Positions 12,635 through 20,072 of a stretch of DNA of 64,000 bases are shown piece by piece. The position numbers were made by a program, and so were the translations under genes. The notes beneath the pieces were generated by a model. That model made no database searches. It worked only from the letters and a program-made list of their open reading frames with translations, and was not told the origin of the DNA. Location: positions 1-64,000 of the forward strand of contig DASPNP010000049.1 in NCBI GenBank assembly GCA_035626475.1. Reading direction: 5' to 3'. The stretch's first letter is position 1. Each line of letters starts with the position of its first letter. The stretch comes from DASPKT01 sp035626475 (GTDB lineage Bacteria; Pseudomonadota; Alphaproteobacteria; Azospirillales; Azospirillaceae).

Positions 12635-12720
12635 ACCCCCACGACGGCACCAAGCGCCGTAGCACGTTCGGAGAGGTCGGAATTCTCCAAAGCGTGTTCC
12701 CGAGTGACCTGGAGGCCACA

Positions 12721-12834
12721 ATGACAAGGGCCATAGCCCCGGCAACGCCCGGACCCGCCGCATACGCCATTTGGGCGCACCGCCCCCCGCCCGGGACAAG
12801 GTCCCGCGGTGGAGGCCTCCGGCGGAAGGGCTGA
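12721..12834 (+). CDS. Candidate small ORF, 37 aa, downstream of the EcfG-type promoter
   Basis: ATG at 12721 is preceded by TGGAGG with a 5-nt spacer, the best ribosome binding site in the region. The frame encodes MTRAIAPATPGPAAYAIWAH and then a Pro/Gly/Arg-rich tail. The composition is what random GC-rich DNA would give, so the case rests on the binding site and on position between a stress promoter and a sigma gene. It could be a leader peptide or simply noise. Confidence 0.25.
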   Translation: MTRAIAPATPGPAAYAIWAHRPPPGTRSRGGGLRRKG

Positions 12835-12971
12835 GGCCCGCCCCTTCACCGCATCGCCGACCCCGGCAGGCCGGTCGCCCAGCGCGGCCGCGGACGGGAG
12901 GCGCTTGCCCAGACGCAGCCGGGCGCGAAAGCGCGCCCTCGCCCCCCATCGGAGAAACGGAGCCGAGCCCC

Positions 12972-13445
12972 ATGGCCTATAATTTCGCCGAAGAGCTGAT
13001 CAGCTGCATCCCGAACCTGCACCGCTACGCCTGCAAGCTGACCCGCGACGCCAACGCGGCCGAGGACCTGACGCAGGACTGCATCGCCCGCGCCCTGTCC
13101 CGCTCGCACCGTTTCGAGCCCGGCACGAACATGCAGGCATGGCTGACGACCATGCTGAAGAACCTGCACTTCAACAATCTGCAGCGCGACAAGCACATGA
13201 CCAAGGTCGAGCTGTGGGACCATGCCGCCTCGGTCGAGGCGACGCAGCTGTCGCGCCTGGTCTGCCGCGACGTGGACCGTGCCTTCAAGTCGCTGACGCC
13301 GTCGCAGCGCAAGGTCGTCAAGCTGGTCGCCATCGAGGGCCGCCCCTACCAGGAGGCGGCGGAGAAGCTGAACGTCTCCATCGGCACCATCCGCTCCCGC
13401 CTCTGCCGGGCCCGCGAGCGGCTGAACAACATGATGGCGGCGTGA
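12972..13445 (+). CDS. ECF-type RNA polymerase sigma factor (EcfG-like)
   Basis: A 157-aa group 4 sigma factor. Sigma region 2 spans about residues 8-75 (IPNLHRYACKLTRDANAAEDLTQDCIARAL and AWLTTMLKNLHFN). Region 4 spans about 100-155 (LTPSQRKVVKLVAIEGRPYQEAAEKLNVSIGTIRSRLCRARERL). The lack of a C-terminal extension and the RDANAAEDLTQD pattern fit the EcfG/ECF15-like group used in the general stress response. No NepR or PhyR is adjacent, so it may be a secondary EcfG copy. The ATG at 12972 follows CGGAG by 8 nt. It is probably transcribed from the EcfG-type promoter at 12610, implying autoregulation or control by another EcfG. Confidence 0.88.
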   Translation: MAYNFAEELISCIPNLHRYACKLTRDANAAEDLTQDCIARALSRSHRFEPGTNMQAWLTTMLKNLHFNNLQRDKHMTKVELWDHAASVEATQLSRLVCRDVDRAFKSLTPSQRKVVKLVAIEGRPYQEAAEKLNVSIGTIRSRLCRARERLNNMMAA

Positions 13446-13457
13446 GGATCGGCGCCC

Positions 13458-13540
13458 CGTAGGTCGCATGGAGCGGAGCGCAATGCGACAGGCCCAGGCC
13501 GGGTCCGTCGCATTACGGCTCCGCCTTCATGCGACCGACG
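13458..13540. repeat. Family B palindromic repeat
   Basis: The left arm begins CGTAGGTCGCATGGAGCGGA and continues to CAATGCGACA. The right arm is its inverse, GTCGCATTACGGCTCCGC ending ATGCGACCGACG. The right end runs 14 bp into the 3' end of the adjacent PLP-lyase gene. A whole transcript copy would fold into a long hairpin. Confidence 0.85.
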
Positions 13541-14642
13541 AATATGATTTCGCCCGGACCAGCATCCCGGCCACGGTGGCCGCGGCCCCGGGCAGGTCCC
13601 AGGCCAGCGTCGCCTCGCCCACCACCAGCTCGGCCATCTGGATGCCCGGCACGTCGGTGGCGGTGAAGGCGCCGAACAGCCAGTCGCCGTTCTCCCGGGC
13701 GATGTCGACGCAGGCGCGCTCAAGGGCTGGCAGCGGCGCCTCGAACAGGATTTGGAAGCTGTTGCAGTGCGGCCGCTCCGGTGCCACGCGCAGGCCGGAG
13801 ACTCGGGACAGCTCCGCCGCCAGGGTTCTAGCGCCCTTGTGATAGGCCTTCATGCGCGGCAGGTGGCGCATCAGCCCATCCCAAGCCGTCAGCACCAGCG
13901 GAAACGCGGTGTAGAGATTGCCGCCGAAGCGCGCCTGCCAGGGCCGTGACGCCGCCACCAGATCCTCGGTGCCGGCCAGCACGCTGCCGCCCATGCCGCC
14001 CAGCCCCTTGTAGAAGCTGACATAGACGCTGTCGAACAGCGCCGATATCTCCTCCAGCGGCCGCCCGTACCAGGGCTGCGCCTCCCATAGCCGCGCCCCG
14101 TCCAGGTGCAGCGGCACGCGCCGCTTGCGCGCCCAGTCGGAGAGGGCGACCAGCTCCTCCCAGGGCAGGCAGCGGAAGCCGGCGCGGCGCAGCGGCAGCT
14201 CCACCACGACGGCCGCCAGCGGCTCGCGCACCTGCTCCAGTTCCTTCAGGCCGAAGGGCTGGTTGGCGCGGCCGACCCGGATGGTGGAGAGGCGCGACAG
14301 CAGGTCCAGCGCGTCCATCTCGTCCAGCGCGATATGGCTCTGCGGGTGCACCGCCACGGCGCGCCGGCCGGTCTCGGCGGCATGGGACAGCAGCGCCGCC
14401 TGCTGCGCCACCACGCCCTTGTGGAAGAAGGCGGCCGCCGGCTTGCCCAGCAGCCGGGCGACCTCCCCTTCCAGCCGGCGCAGGGCGGGACCGTCGGAAT
14501 ACTCGTCCGGCCGCTCGTCGATCAGCTCGCTCTCCGCCATCGCCGCCAGCCAGGCGCGCGCGTCCCGCCTTCCGTGGCCGGACAGGAAGCGGGTGCAGCC
14601 GGCGCGCAGCGCCGGATCGGGCAGCAAACGGGTATGCGGCAC
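13527..14642 (-). CDS. Threonine aldolase / beta-eliminating lyase family PLP enzyme
   Basis: A 371-aa fold-type I PLP enzyme. The lysine that binds PLP is in SVYVSFYKGLGGMGGS (about residues 200-215), and the Asp-His pair in VPLHLDGARLWEA fits the family. Relatives split L-threonine or allo-threonine to glycine and acetaldehyde, or act on similar beta-hydroxy amino acids. The start is GTG at 14642 with GGGGGAG 5 nt upstream. It lies 13 bp after a beta-barrel protein gene on the same strand. Its 3' end overlaps the arm of a family B repeat. Confidence 0.88.
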   Translation of the reverse strand: MPHTRLLPDPALRAGCTRFLSGHGRRDARAWLAAMAESELIDERPDEYSDGPALRRLEGEVARLLGKPAAAFFHKGVVAQQAALLSHAAETGRRAVAVHPQSHIALDEMDALDLLSRLSTIRVGRANQPFGLKELEQVREPLAAVVVELPLRRAGFRCLPWEELVALSDWARKRRVPLHLDGARLWEAQPWYGRPLEEISALFDSVYVSFYKGLGGMGGSVLAGTEDLVAASRPWQARFGGNLYTAFPLVLTAWDGLMRHLPRMKAYHKGARTLAAELSRVSGLRVAPERPHCNSFQILFEAPLPALERACVDIARENGDWLFGAFTATDVPGIQMAELVVGEATLAWDLPGAAATVAGMLVRAKSYSSVA

Positions 14643-14655
14643 GGGACTCCCCCGG

Positions 14656-15306
14656 TCAGAAGCGATAGGCGACGCCCACCTTCACGACGGGATAGTATTT
14701 CACCCAGTCGAGCTCGTCCTCCAGCTCCTGGCGCTCGCGCTCCAGATTCTGCGCGAAGCCCGGCGTCTGGGTGATGGGGCCGCTGGCGGTCAGATCGACC
14801 CGCGGGCTGCCCTGGAACATGACGCCCAGATCCAGCGTGAACTGCAGGCCGGTGGCGATGACGCCCAGCGTGTAGCCGACCCCGGCATAGGGGGCGATGT
14901 CGCGGAAGTCGACCCGGCCGTCCAGCCGGCCGATCTGCGCCGGGGTGTAGGTGGTGCCGCCGATGCTGACACTGCCGCCGGGCGTGGCCGTCACGTCGAC
15001 CTTGTTGCGGTTCAGCATGGCGCCGGCCGTCAGGCGGAAGCCGCCGGCGAAGGGATGCACGTCGCCCAGCAGGCCGAAGGACAGCAGCCGCGCGTCGCCG
15101 TCATAATCGATATCGTCGACGTCGATCTTGCGGGAGATGCTGAGATAGCCGGAGGTGATGCGGGCGCCGACGAAGGGCGTCACCTTGATCCCGACCTCGG
15201 CGCCGATGCCGGTCGTGCCGGCCACCACGCCCACGGACTGGGCCGAGGCGTCGGCGGCGGAGAAGGCGAGCAGCGCGCCGGCGGCGCAGCGGAGAAGGCG
15301 GTGCAT
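14656..15306 (-). CDS. Predicted outer-membrane beta-barrel protein
   Basis: A 216-aa protein with a clear signal peptide (MHRLLRCAAGALLAFSAADASAQ, cleavage after about residue 22). The mature part is built of alternating amphipathic strands (GIGAEVGIKVTPFVGARITSGYLSIS, RLLSFGLLGDVHPFAGGFRLTAGAML). It ends in KVGVAYRF, and the terminal Phe is the usual outer-membrane insertion signal. The size suggests an 8-10-stranded barrel. No close family was recognised and the function is unknown. It is first in a probable two-gene unit with the PLP lyase. Confidence 0.75.
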   Translation of the reverse strand: MHRLLRCAAGALLAFSAADASAQSVGVVAGTTGIGAEVGIKVTPFVGARITSGYLSISRKIDVDDIDYDGDARLLSFGLLGDVHPFAGGFRLTAGAMLNRNKVDVTATPGGSVSIGGTTYTPAQIGRLDGRVDFRDIAPYAGVGYTLGVIATGLQFTLDLGVMFQGSPRVDLTASGPITQTPGFAQNLERERQELEDELDWVKYYPVVKVGVAYRF

Positions 15307-15476
15307 GGAAAGGTCTCCCGGGTTGCAGGAGGCCCTTGTAGCCGCAACCCCATGCCGAGGAAACGCCTGCGTGGCCGGCTAACCCGATTTCGGGGCGGGG
15401 CGCCGGTGTTCGTAGGTCGCAAGAGCGCCGCACCGGGGGACCGTCAGACAATGGCTTGAGCGGTGTCACCTCTCTA

Positions 15477-15716
15477 CCCGTCATCCCGACGTTTGCGAAG
15501 CTGGCGCGCAGCGCCCAAGTCGGGACCCAGGGGTTGCAGCGGGATGCGTCGGATGCAGCGCTCGTCTGGTTCGTAGGTCGCATGGAGCGCAGCGCAATGC
15601 GACATGCTCCCGCCGGTATGTCGCATTGCGGCTGCGCCTCCATGCGACCTACGGGCTTGCTTCATCGACCTCCCATGGCTGCAACCCCTGGGTCCCGGCT
15701 TTCGCCGGGATGACGG
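15477..15716. repeat. Nested repeat: family C arms enclosing a family B palindrome
   Basis: The C arms are CCCGTCATCCCGACG...CGGGACCCAGGGGTTGCAGC (15477-15540) and GGCTGCAACCCCTGGGTCCC...GGATGACGG (15677-15716). A near-perfect B palindrome (15572-15653) lies between them. It fills most of the gap between the barrel protein and the glutamine amidotransferase. The remaining 15307-15476 shows no gene. Confidence 0.85.
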
Positions 15717-15769
15717 TGAAGGGTGGAGACTGCCGGTGAGAACAAGGCAGCCGGCTCTCCAACAGTCCC

Positions 15770-16600
15770 TCACGCCGCCGCGCGCACCGCGGGCCGGAAA
15801 GGTTCCACCCTGACGCGCCCCTCCTCGGCGAAGAGGAAGCTGCCCTCGCCCACCTCGGTCCAATGGGCCTGGTCCTCGTCCAGCGGCTCCGACAGCACCA
15901 GGACCGAGCCGTGCCCCTCGCCGAAGCGGACCTCGCCGTCGGCCACCGTCAGCCCCTGGCCGCCGCCGTAATAGAGCGAGGGCGACTGGCGGTCGCTGGA
16001 ATAGCGGATGGCGAAGATGCGACGGCCGTCGGACACGGCGGCGGTCAGGCGCAGCGGCTCGGTCACGCCGTTGACGCGCATGACCTGCTCCACCTGCTCC
16101 ACCGTGCGGGCGAAGGCGGCGGCGGGGTCCTGCTCCAGCCCGTTCCCGACCAGCAGGTAGAAGAAGGCCTCGCTGTCGGTCGAGCCCTCGCGGTGCGGGT
16201 AGAGGTCGCGGCGGATCTGGTACTCCAGATCCTGGCGCACCGTCTCCCAGCCGCCGATCTTGCCATTGTGCATGAACAGCCACTTCTCCCAGCGGAAGGG
16301 GTGGCAGTTCAGCCGCGAGGTGGCGGGGCCGGTCGAGGCCCGGACATGCGCGAAGAACAGGGGCGAGTGGATCTGCTCGGCCAGCGAGCGCAGGTTCGCG
16401 TCGTTCCAGGCCGGCATGGTGTCGCGGTAGAGGCCGGGCTTCGCGATGTCGCCGTACCAGCCCAGCCCGAAGCCGTCGCCGTTCAGGGGTGCGATCGACC
16501 GCTGGGCGCAGATCGACTGCCGGATCAGCGAATTGCAGGGCCGGAACAGCAGCGTCTCCAGGGCGATGGGCTCGCCGCCATAGGCCAACCAGCGACACAT
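15770..16600 (-). CDS. Class II glutamine amidotransferase (YafJ/EgtC-like)
   Basis: A 276-aa N-terminal-nucleophile amidotransferase domain protein. It starts MCRWLAYGGEP, so Cys2 becomes the catalytic residue after Met removal. The rest of the fold follows: NGDGFGLGWYGD, FFAHVRASTGPATSRLNCHPFRWEKWLFMHNGKIGGW and STDSEAFFYLLV. The reading frame extends further upstream, but only a start at 16600 gives the required MC N-terminus; GGAAGG lies 11 nt before it. It stands alone, so it probably acts as an independent glutaminase-type enzyme with an unknown acceptor. Confidence 0.9.
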   Translation of the reverse strand: MCRWLAYGGEPIALETLLFRPCNSLIRQSICAQRSIAPLNGDGFGLGWYGDIAKPGLYRDTMPAWNDANLRSLAEQIHSPLFFAHVRASTGPATSRLNCHPFRWEKWLFMHNGKIGGWETVRQDLEYQIRRDLYPHREGSTDSEAFFYLLVGNGLEQDPAAAFARTVEQVEQVMRVNGVTEPLRLTAAVSDGRRIFAIRYSSDRQSPSLYYGGGQGLTVADGEVRFGEGHGSVLVLSEPLDEDQAHWTEVGEGSFLFAEEGRVRVEPFRPAVRAAA

Positions 16601-16753
16601 TGATGCAACCGCCTTCCGGTTCCGTTTACCCGACCCGCCCAGAGTATGAAGCCGAATCCGGCAGGACAAGGGCGGTACCCAGGCTGAAGCATGGCCGGTT
16701 AAGGCAAGGTTTCCCATGATGCCGCTCACACCCGGGTCGGCGGCCCCTCGCCC

Positions 16754-16773
16754 GGATTTGTCCGGACAAATCC
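16754..16773. promoter_or_regulatory. Perfect 20-bp palindrome, candidate operator
   Basis: GGATTTGTCCGGACAAATCC is a perfect inverted repeat touching TTGACA (16774-16779). The core TTGT-N4-ACAA resembles operators of FadR-type GntR regulators. It lies 65 bp upstream of the cysteine-hydrolase start. No regulator gene is adjacent, so a trans-acting factor is expected. Confidence 0.6.
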
Positions 16774-16837
16774 TTGACAAGCCCCCGCCAAGCGGGCGAG
16801 GAATCGGGTAATGACGCATCAGCCGGGAGGCGACTCG

Positions 16838-17497
16838 ATGGAACTCTCCGACCTGACCCCACGGCAGTGGTACCAGCAGATCAAGGCGCGCCCCAGCCGC
16901 GCAAAGTTCGGCTTCGGGCAGAAGGCCGCGCTGATCAACATCGACCTGCAATGCGCCTACACCAAGGTCGGCGAGTTCGCCACGGCCTACGAGACCGACC
17001 CGAACCAGCTCGCCTACGTCAACGAGCTGTCGCGGCTGGCGCGGGCCAAGGGCTGGCCGGTGGTCTGGACCTATGTCGCCTATATGGAGTCGGGCGAGGA
17101 CGCCGGCGTCTGGGGCACCCGCACCAACACGCCGGACAGCCTGCAGAACATCAAGGTCGGCTCGCGCCGGGCCGAGCTGGACGACCGGCTGGAGATCGAC
17201 CGGGCGCGCGACGTCATCATCAACAAGCGCATGGCCTCGCCCTTCTTCGAGACCAACCTCACCTCGCTGCTGACCTGGCACAAGGTGGACACGGTGATCG
17301 TCACCGGCGGCTCGACCTCGGGCTGCGTGCGCGCCTGCGCCGTGGACAGCCTGTCGCGCGGCTACCGCACCATCGTCGTGGAGGAGTGCGTGGCCGACAA
17401 GCACGAGATCCCGCACTTCGCCAACCTCGCGGACATGCTGCTGAAATACGCGGATGTCGAGAGTTTCGAGACGGTGCGGGACTACCTGTCGAAGTAG
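16838..17497 (+). CDS. Isochorismatase-like cysteine hydrolase (N-carbamoylsarcosine amidase type)
   Basis: A 219-aa cysteine hydrolase with the Asp-Lys-Cys triad visible as D36 (LINIDLQCAY), K130 (VIINKRMASPF) and C163 (GGSTSGCVRA). The Lys-Arg-x-x-Ser-Pro-Phe context is typical of N-carbamoylsarcosine amidase and ureidoacrylate-type amidohydrolases, so hydrolysis of a carbamoyl or amide group is expected. The ATG at 16838 follows GGGAGGCGAC. It heads a plus-strand cluster with a MAPEG protein and two PuuE-like deacetylases, which suggests degradation of a nitrogen-rich ring compound such as a purine or pyrimidine derivative. Confidence 0.9.
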   Translation: MELSDLTPRQWYQQIKARPSRAKFGFGQKAALINIDLQCAYTKVGEFATAYETDPNQLAYVNELSRLARAKGWPVVWTYVAYMESGEDAGVWGTRTNTPDSLQNIKVGSRRAELDDRLEIDRARDVIINKRMASPFFETNLTSLLTWHKVDTVIVTGGSTSGCVRACAVDSLSRGYRTIVVEECVADKHEIPHFANLADMLLKYADVESFETVRDYLSK

Positions 17498-17518
17498 ACA
17501 GGCGGGAGGGCGCGACGC

Positions 17519-17575
17519 ATGGTGGGGATCTTCGACAACGAGGTGCTTGAAGCACCCGCAAGGGGGACCCTCTGA
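17519..17575 (+). CDS. Candidate 18-aa small ORF upstream of the MAPEG gene
   Basis: ATG at 17519 is preceded by GGGAGGGCGCGACGC. The frame reads MVGIFDNEVLEAPARGTL and stops at 17575, two nucleotides before the MAPEG ATG. Such tight spacing and a good binding site fit translational coupling or a leader peptide. No homologue is known to me and it could be coincidental. Confidence 0.3.
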   Translation: MVGIFDNEVLEAPARGTL

Positions 17576-17577
17576 CC

Positions 17578-17994
17578 ATGGCGAATCACGCGATCTTCTG
17601 GCCGATGTTCGTGCTGGTGCTGTTCACCTTCGGCATCGCGCTGCGGATGCTGATGGCGCGCCGCGCGGCCGTGAAGGCCGGCCAGGTGAAGCTTAGCCAT
17701 TTCCGCGCCTTCACCGAGGGCACCGCGCCGGAGAGCATGGCCAAGGTCGGCCGCGCCTTCGCCAACCTGGCGGAAGTGCCGCCGCTCTTCTACGCGGTCT
17801 GCATCATCATCATGGTGCTGAGCCGCACCGACGATCTGTTCGTGCTGCTGGCCTGGGTCTATGTCGCGTGCCGTGTCATCCAGGGGCTGATCCACGTCAC
17901 CTACAACAACGTCATGCACCGGGCCTTAGCCTACTTCGCCAGCTGGTTCGTGCTGCTGGCGATGTGGATCCGGCTCGCGCTGCAGCTGGCGTGA
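17578..17994 (+). CDS. MAPEG family membrane protein
   Basis: A 138-aa integral membrane protein with four predicted helices (about residues 5-25, 58-80, 82-100 and 115-136). It matches the MAPEG fold, including the early ALRMLMARRAAV stretch and NLAEVPPLFYAVCIIIMV, then AWVYVACRVIQGLIHVTYNN. Bacterial MAPEG proteins are glutathione-dependent or of unknown activity. It lies between the cysteine hydrolase and two deacetylase genes with short gaps, so it is probably co-transcribed; its link to ring degradation is unclear. Confidence 0.88.
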   Translation: MANHAIFWPMFVLVLFTFGIALRMLMARRAAVKAGQVKLSHFRAFTEGTAPESMAKVGRAFANLAEVPPLFYAVCIIIMVLSRTDDLFVLLAWVYVACRVIQGLIHVTYNNVMHRALAYFASWFVLLAMWIRLALQLA

Positions 17995-18016
17995 GGACAA
18001 TCAGGGAGGGTTTGGG

Positions 18017-18934
18017 GTGAAGAGCGATCCCGGTCTCTACGGCTACAATCCCTATTCGGGCCGGCCGAAGATCACCTGGCCGAACGGGGCCCGCGTCGCC
18101 TTCTGGGTGGCGCCGAACATCGAGTTCTACGAGCTCGCGCCGCCGCCCAACCCCTCCCGCACGCCCTGGGGCCGACCCATCCCCGACGTGGTCGCCTACA
18201 GCCACCGCGACTACGGCAACCGGGTCGGGCACTGGCGCATGATGGAGGTGATGGACCGCTGCGGCGTGCGCGGCTCCATCTCCCTCTCGGTCGCGCTCTG
18301 CCAGCACCATCCCGAGATCATCGAGGCCTGCGCCGAGCGGGACTGGGAGTTCTTCAGCCACGGCATCTACAACACCCGCTACTGCTACGGCATGGACGAG
18401 GCGCAGGAGCGCGCCATCATCCAGGACAGCATCGACACGGTGAAGGCCGCCACCGGCCAGACGATATCAGGCTGGCTGGCCCCGGCGCTGACCCATACCG
18501 AGCGGACCATGGACCTGCTGGCGGACATGGGCCTGAAATACACCTGCGACCTGTTCCATGACGACCAGCCGCAGCCGGTGAAGGTGGCCAAGGGCCGCTT
18601 CTGCTCGGTGCCCTACTCGCTCGAGATGAACGACGTCATCGTCTACAACTCGAACCAGATCACGCCCCGCCGCTACGCCGACATCCTCAAGGCCTGCTTC
18701 GACCAGCTCTGGGAGGAAGGCGGCGAGAGCGGCACCGTCATGTGCATCCCGCTGCACGCCTTCCTGGTCGGCCAGCCCCACCGAATCGGTCCCTTCGCCG
18801 AGGCGCTGGAATACATCACCGGCCACAAGGACGTGTGGGTGACCACGGGCCGCGAGATCGCCGAGCACTATCTCGCCAACCACTACGATGCCGCCGTCGC
18901 CCATATCGACGCGCTCGCGAAGCAGGGGGCCTGA
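18017..18934 (+). CDS. Polysaccharide deacetylase-fold hydrolase (PuuE-like), catalytic-type paralogue
   Basis: A 305-aa NodB/CE4-fold protein. The N-terminal block WPNGARVAFWVAPNIEFYEL, then SHRDYGNRVGHWRMMEVMD, resembles PuuE-type allantoinases, which open cyclic amides rather than sugars. The His of the WEFFSHGIYNTRY block and the late IPLHAFLVGQPHRI block are present. The start is GTG at 18017 after AGGGAGGG. A paralogue follows after only 3 nt. With the upstream cysteine hydrolase this suggests hydrolysis of a purine/pyrimidine ring product; the substrate is not proved. Confidence 0.85.
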   Translation: MKSDPGLYGYNPYSGRPKITWPNGARVAFWVAPNIEFYELAPPPNPSRTPWGRPIPDVVAYSHRDYGNRVGHWRMMEVMDRCGVRGSISLSVALCQHHPEIIEACAERDWEFFSHGIYNTRYCYGMDEAQERAIIQDSIDTVKAATGQTISGWLAPALTHTERTMDLLADMGLKYTCDLFHDDQPQPVKVAKGRFCSVPYSLEMNDVIVYNSNQITPRRYADILKACFDQLWEEGGESGTVMCIPLHAFLVGQPHRIGPFAEALEYITGHKDVWVTTGREIAEHYLANHYDAAVAHIDALAKQGA

Positions 18935-18937
18935 GCC

Positions 18938-19861
18938 ATGGCGCTGCCGGACGATTACCTGAAGTACCCGATGCGCCGCCACGGCATGGACCATGACCGC
19001 TACGCCTGGTCGATGCTGCCCCGCCGCAAGCCGGTCGAATGGCCCGGCGGCGCCCGGGTGGCGCTGTGGATCGTCCCGACCCTGGAGTTCTTCCCGCTGG
19101 ACCAGCCGGCCAAGCCCTTCAAGGCGCCGGGCGGCATGGTCACCCCTTACCCCGACCTGCGCCATTACACCCTGCGCGACTATGGCAACCGGGTCGGCGC
19201 CTTCCGCGTGTTCCGGGTGCTGGACGAGCTGGGCCTGAAGGCCAGCGTCTGCTTCAACTCCGCCGTGGCCGAGCGCTACCCGACACTGGTGCGCGAGGTG
19301 ACGGGCCGTGGCTGGGAGGTGATGGCCGGCGGCGTCGACATGGGCAAGCTGCACTATGGCGGCCTGGACGAGGCTGCCGAACGCGCGCAGGTCGCCCAGT
19401 GCCTGGAGACTCTCCGCCGCCTGTCCGGCCAGCCGGTGACCGGCTGGATGAGCCCCGCCAAGTCGGAGAGCGAGCGGACGCCGGAGCTGCTGGCGGAGGC
19501 CGGCATCCGCTATTTCTGCGACTGGGTGAACGACGACATGCCCTACGACTTCGTCACAGGGAACGGCGGGCTGACCGCCATGCCGCTGTCGGCGGAGCTG
19601 GACGACCAAGCCATCATCTTCGGCCTGCACCACAGCGAGGACGATTTCGCCGAGCAGGTCGCCGACGCCTTCGACACGCTCCACAATGAGGCGGAGCATG
19701 AGGGCGGCCGCATCCTGGCGCTCACCATCCACCCCTGGATGAGCGGCCAGCCCCACCGCATCCGCGCGCTGCGCTCCGCGCTCGAGTACGTCACCCGCCG
19801 CCAGGGCGTGTGGTCGGCCACGGGCGCGGAGATCCTGGAGGCGTGGCGGGCGCAGCAGTGA
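18938..19861 (+). CDS. Polysaccharide deacetylase-fold protein (PuuE-like), divergent paralogue
   Basis: A 307-aa paralogue of the preceding gene, sharing WPGGARVALWI, RDYGNRVGAFRVFRVLDELGL and IHPWMSGQPHRI. Two positions differ: the N-x-E of VAPNIEF becomes T-x-E (IVPTLEF), and the SHG of WEFFSHG becomes AGG (WEVMAGG). It therefore lacks one of the family's conserved histidines. It could be an altered-specificity enzyme or a non-catalytic partner of the first paralogue. It is the last gene of the operon and is followed by a family D repeat. Confidence 0.85.
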   Translation: MALPDDYLKYPMRRHGMDHDRYAWSMLPRRKPVEWPGGARVALWIVPTLEFFPLDQPAKPFKAPGGMVTPYPDLRHYTLRDYGNRVGAFRVFRVLDELGLKASVCFNSAVAERYPTLVREVTGRGWEVMAGGVDMGKLHYGGLDEAAERAQVAQCLETLRRLSGQPVTGWMSPAKSESERTPELLAEAGIRYFCDWVNDDMPYDFVTGNGGLTAMPLSAELDDQAIIFGLHHSEDDFAEQVADAFDTLHNEAEHEGGRILALTIHPWMSGQPHRIRALRSALEYVTRRQGVWSATGAEILEAWRAQQ

Positions 19862-19870
19862 GGGAAATCA

Positions 19871-20070
19871 TCCCTCTCCCCTTGCGGGAGAGGGATGGGA
19901 CCCAAACCGCAGGTTTGGGAGGGTGAGGGGTCGACGGGCGGCAGCCCGACGTTCTCACCCGTTGTTCCAGAATCAGCCGTAGGGAAGGCCCGGGCTGCCG
20001 CCCGGTCCACCCCTCATCCCCCCACGGCTTCGCCGCGGGTCCCATCCTTCTCCCGCAAGGGGAGAAGGAT
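19871..20070. repeat. Family D repeat, ~200 bp
   Basis: The ends are inverted: TCCCTCTCCCCTTGCGGGAG (19871-19890) and CTTCTCCCGCAAGGGGAGAAG (20048-20068). Internal inverted segments include GACGGGCGGCAGCCCG against CGGGCTGCCGCCCGGTC, and GGGAGGGTGAGGGGTCGAC against ACCCCTCATCCCCC. The related copy at 30787-31020 is in the opposite orientation, as shown by ACGTTCTCACCCGTTGTTCC here and its complement there. Confidence 0.8.
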
Positions 20071-20072
20071 AA

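Larger units (their letters stand above)
12245..12971. other. Long intergenic region between glgP and the sigma factor gene
   Basis: A 727-bp gap with divergent flanking genes. The supported contents are an EcfG-type promoter at 12610-12634 and a 37-codon frame at 12721-12834 with a good ribosome binding site. From 12245 to 12600, the glgP upstream side, I see only low-complexity GC-rich sequence with no convincing gene. Confidence 0.5.

Noticed and set aside
12771..12971. N-terminal extension of the sigma factor
   Set aside because: The added 67 residues are Pro/Arg-rich and unlike any sigma factor, and CGGAG is placed correctly for the ATG at 12972.
15477..15716. CRISPR-like array
   Set aside because: The repeats are inverted arms of nested palindromes, not regular direct repeats with unique spacers, and no cas gene is present.
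16774..16779. Full sigma-70 promoter starting with TTGACA upstream of the cysteine hydrolase
   Set aside because: No acceptable -10 lies 16-18 bp downstream, so only the palindrome is reported.
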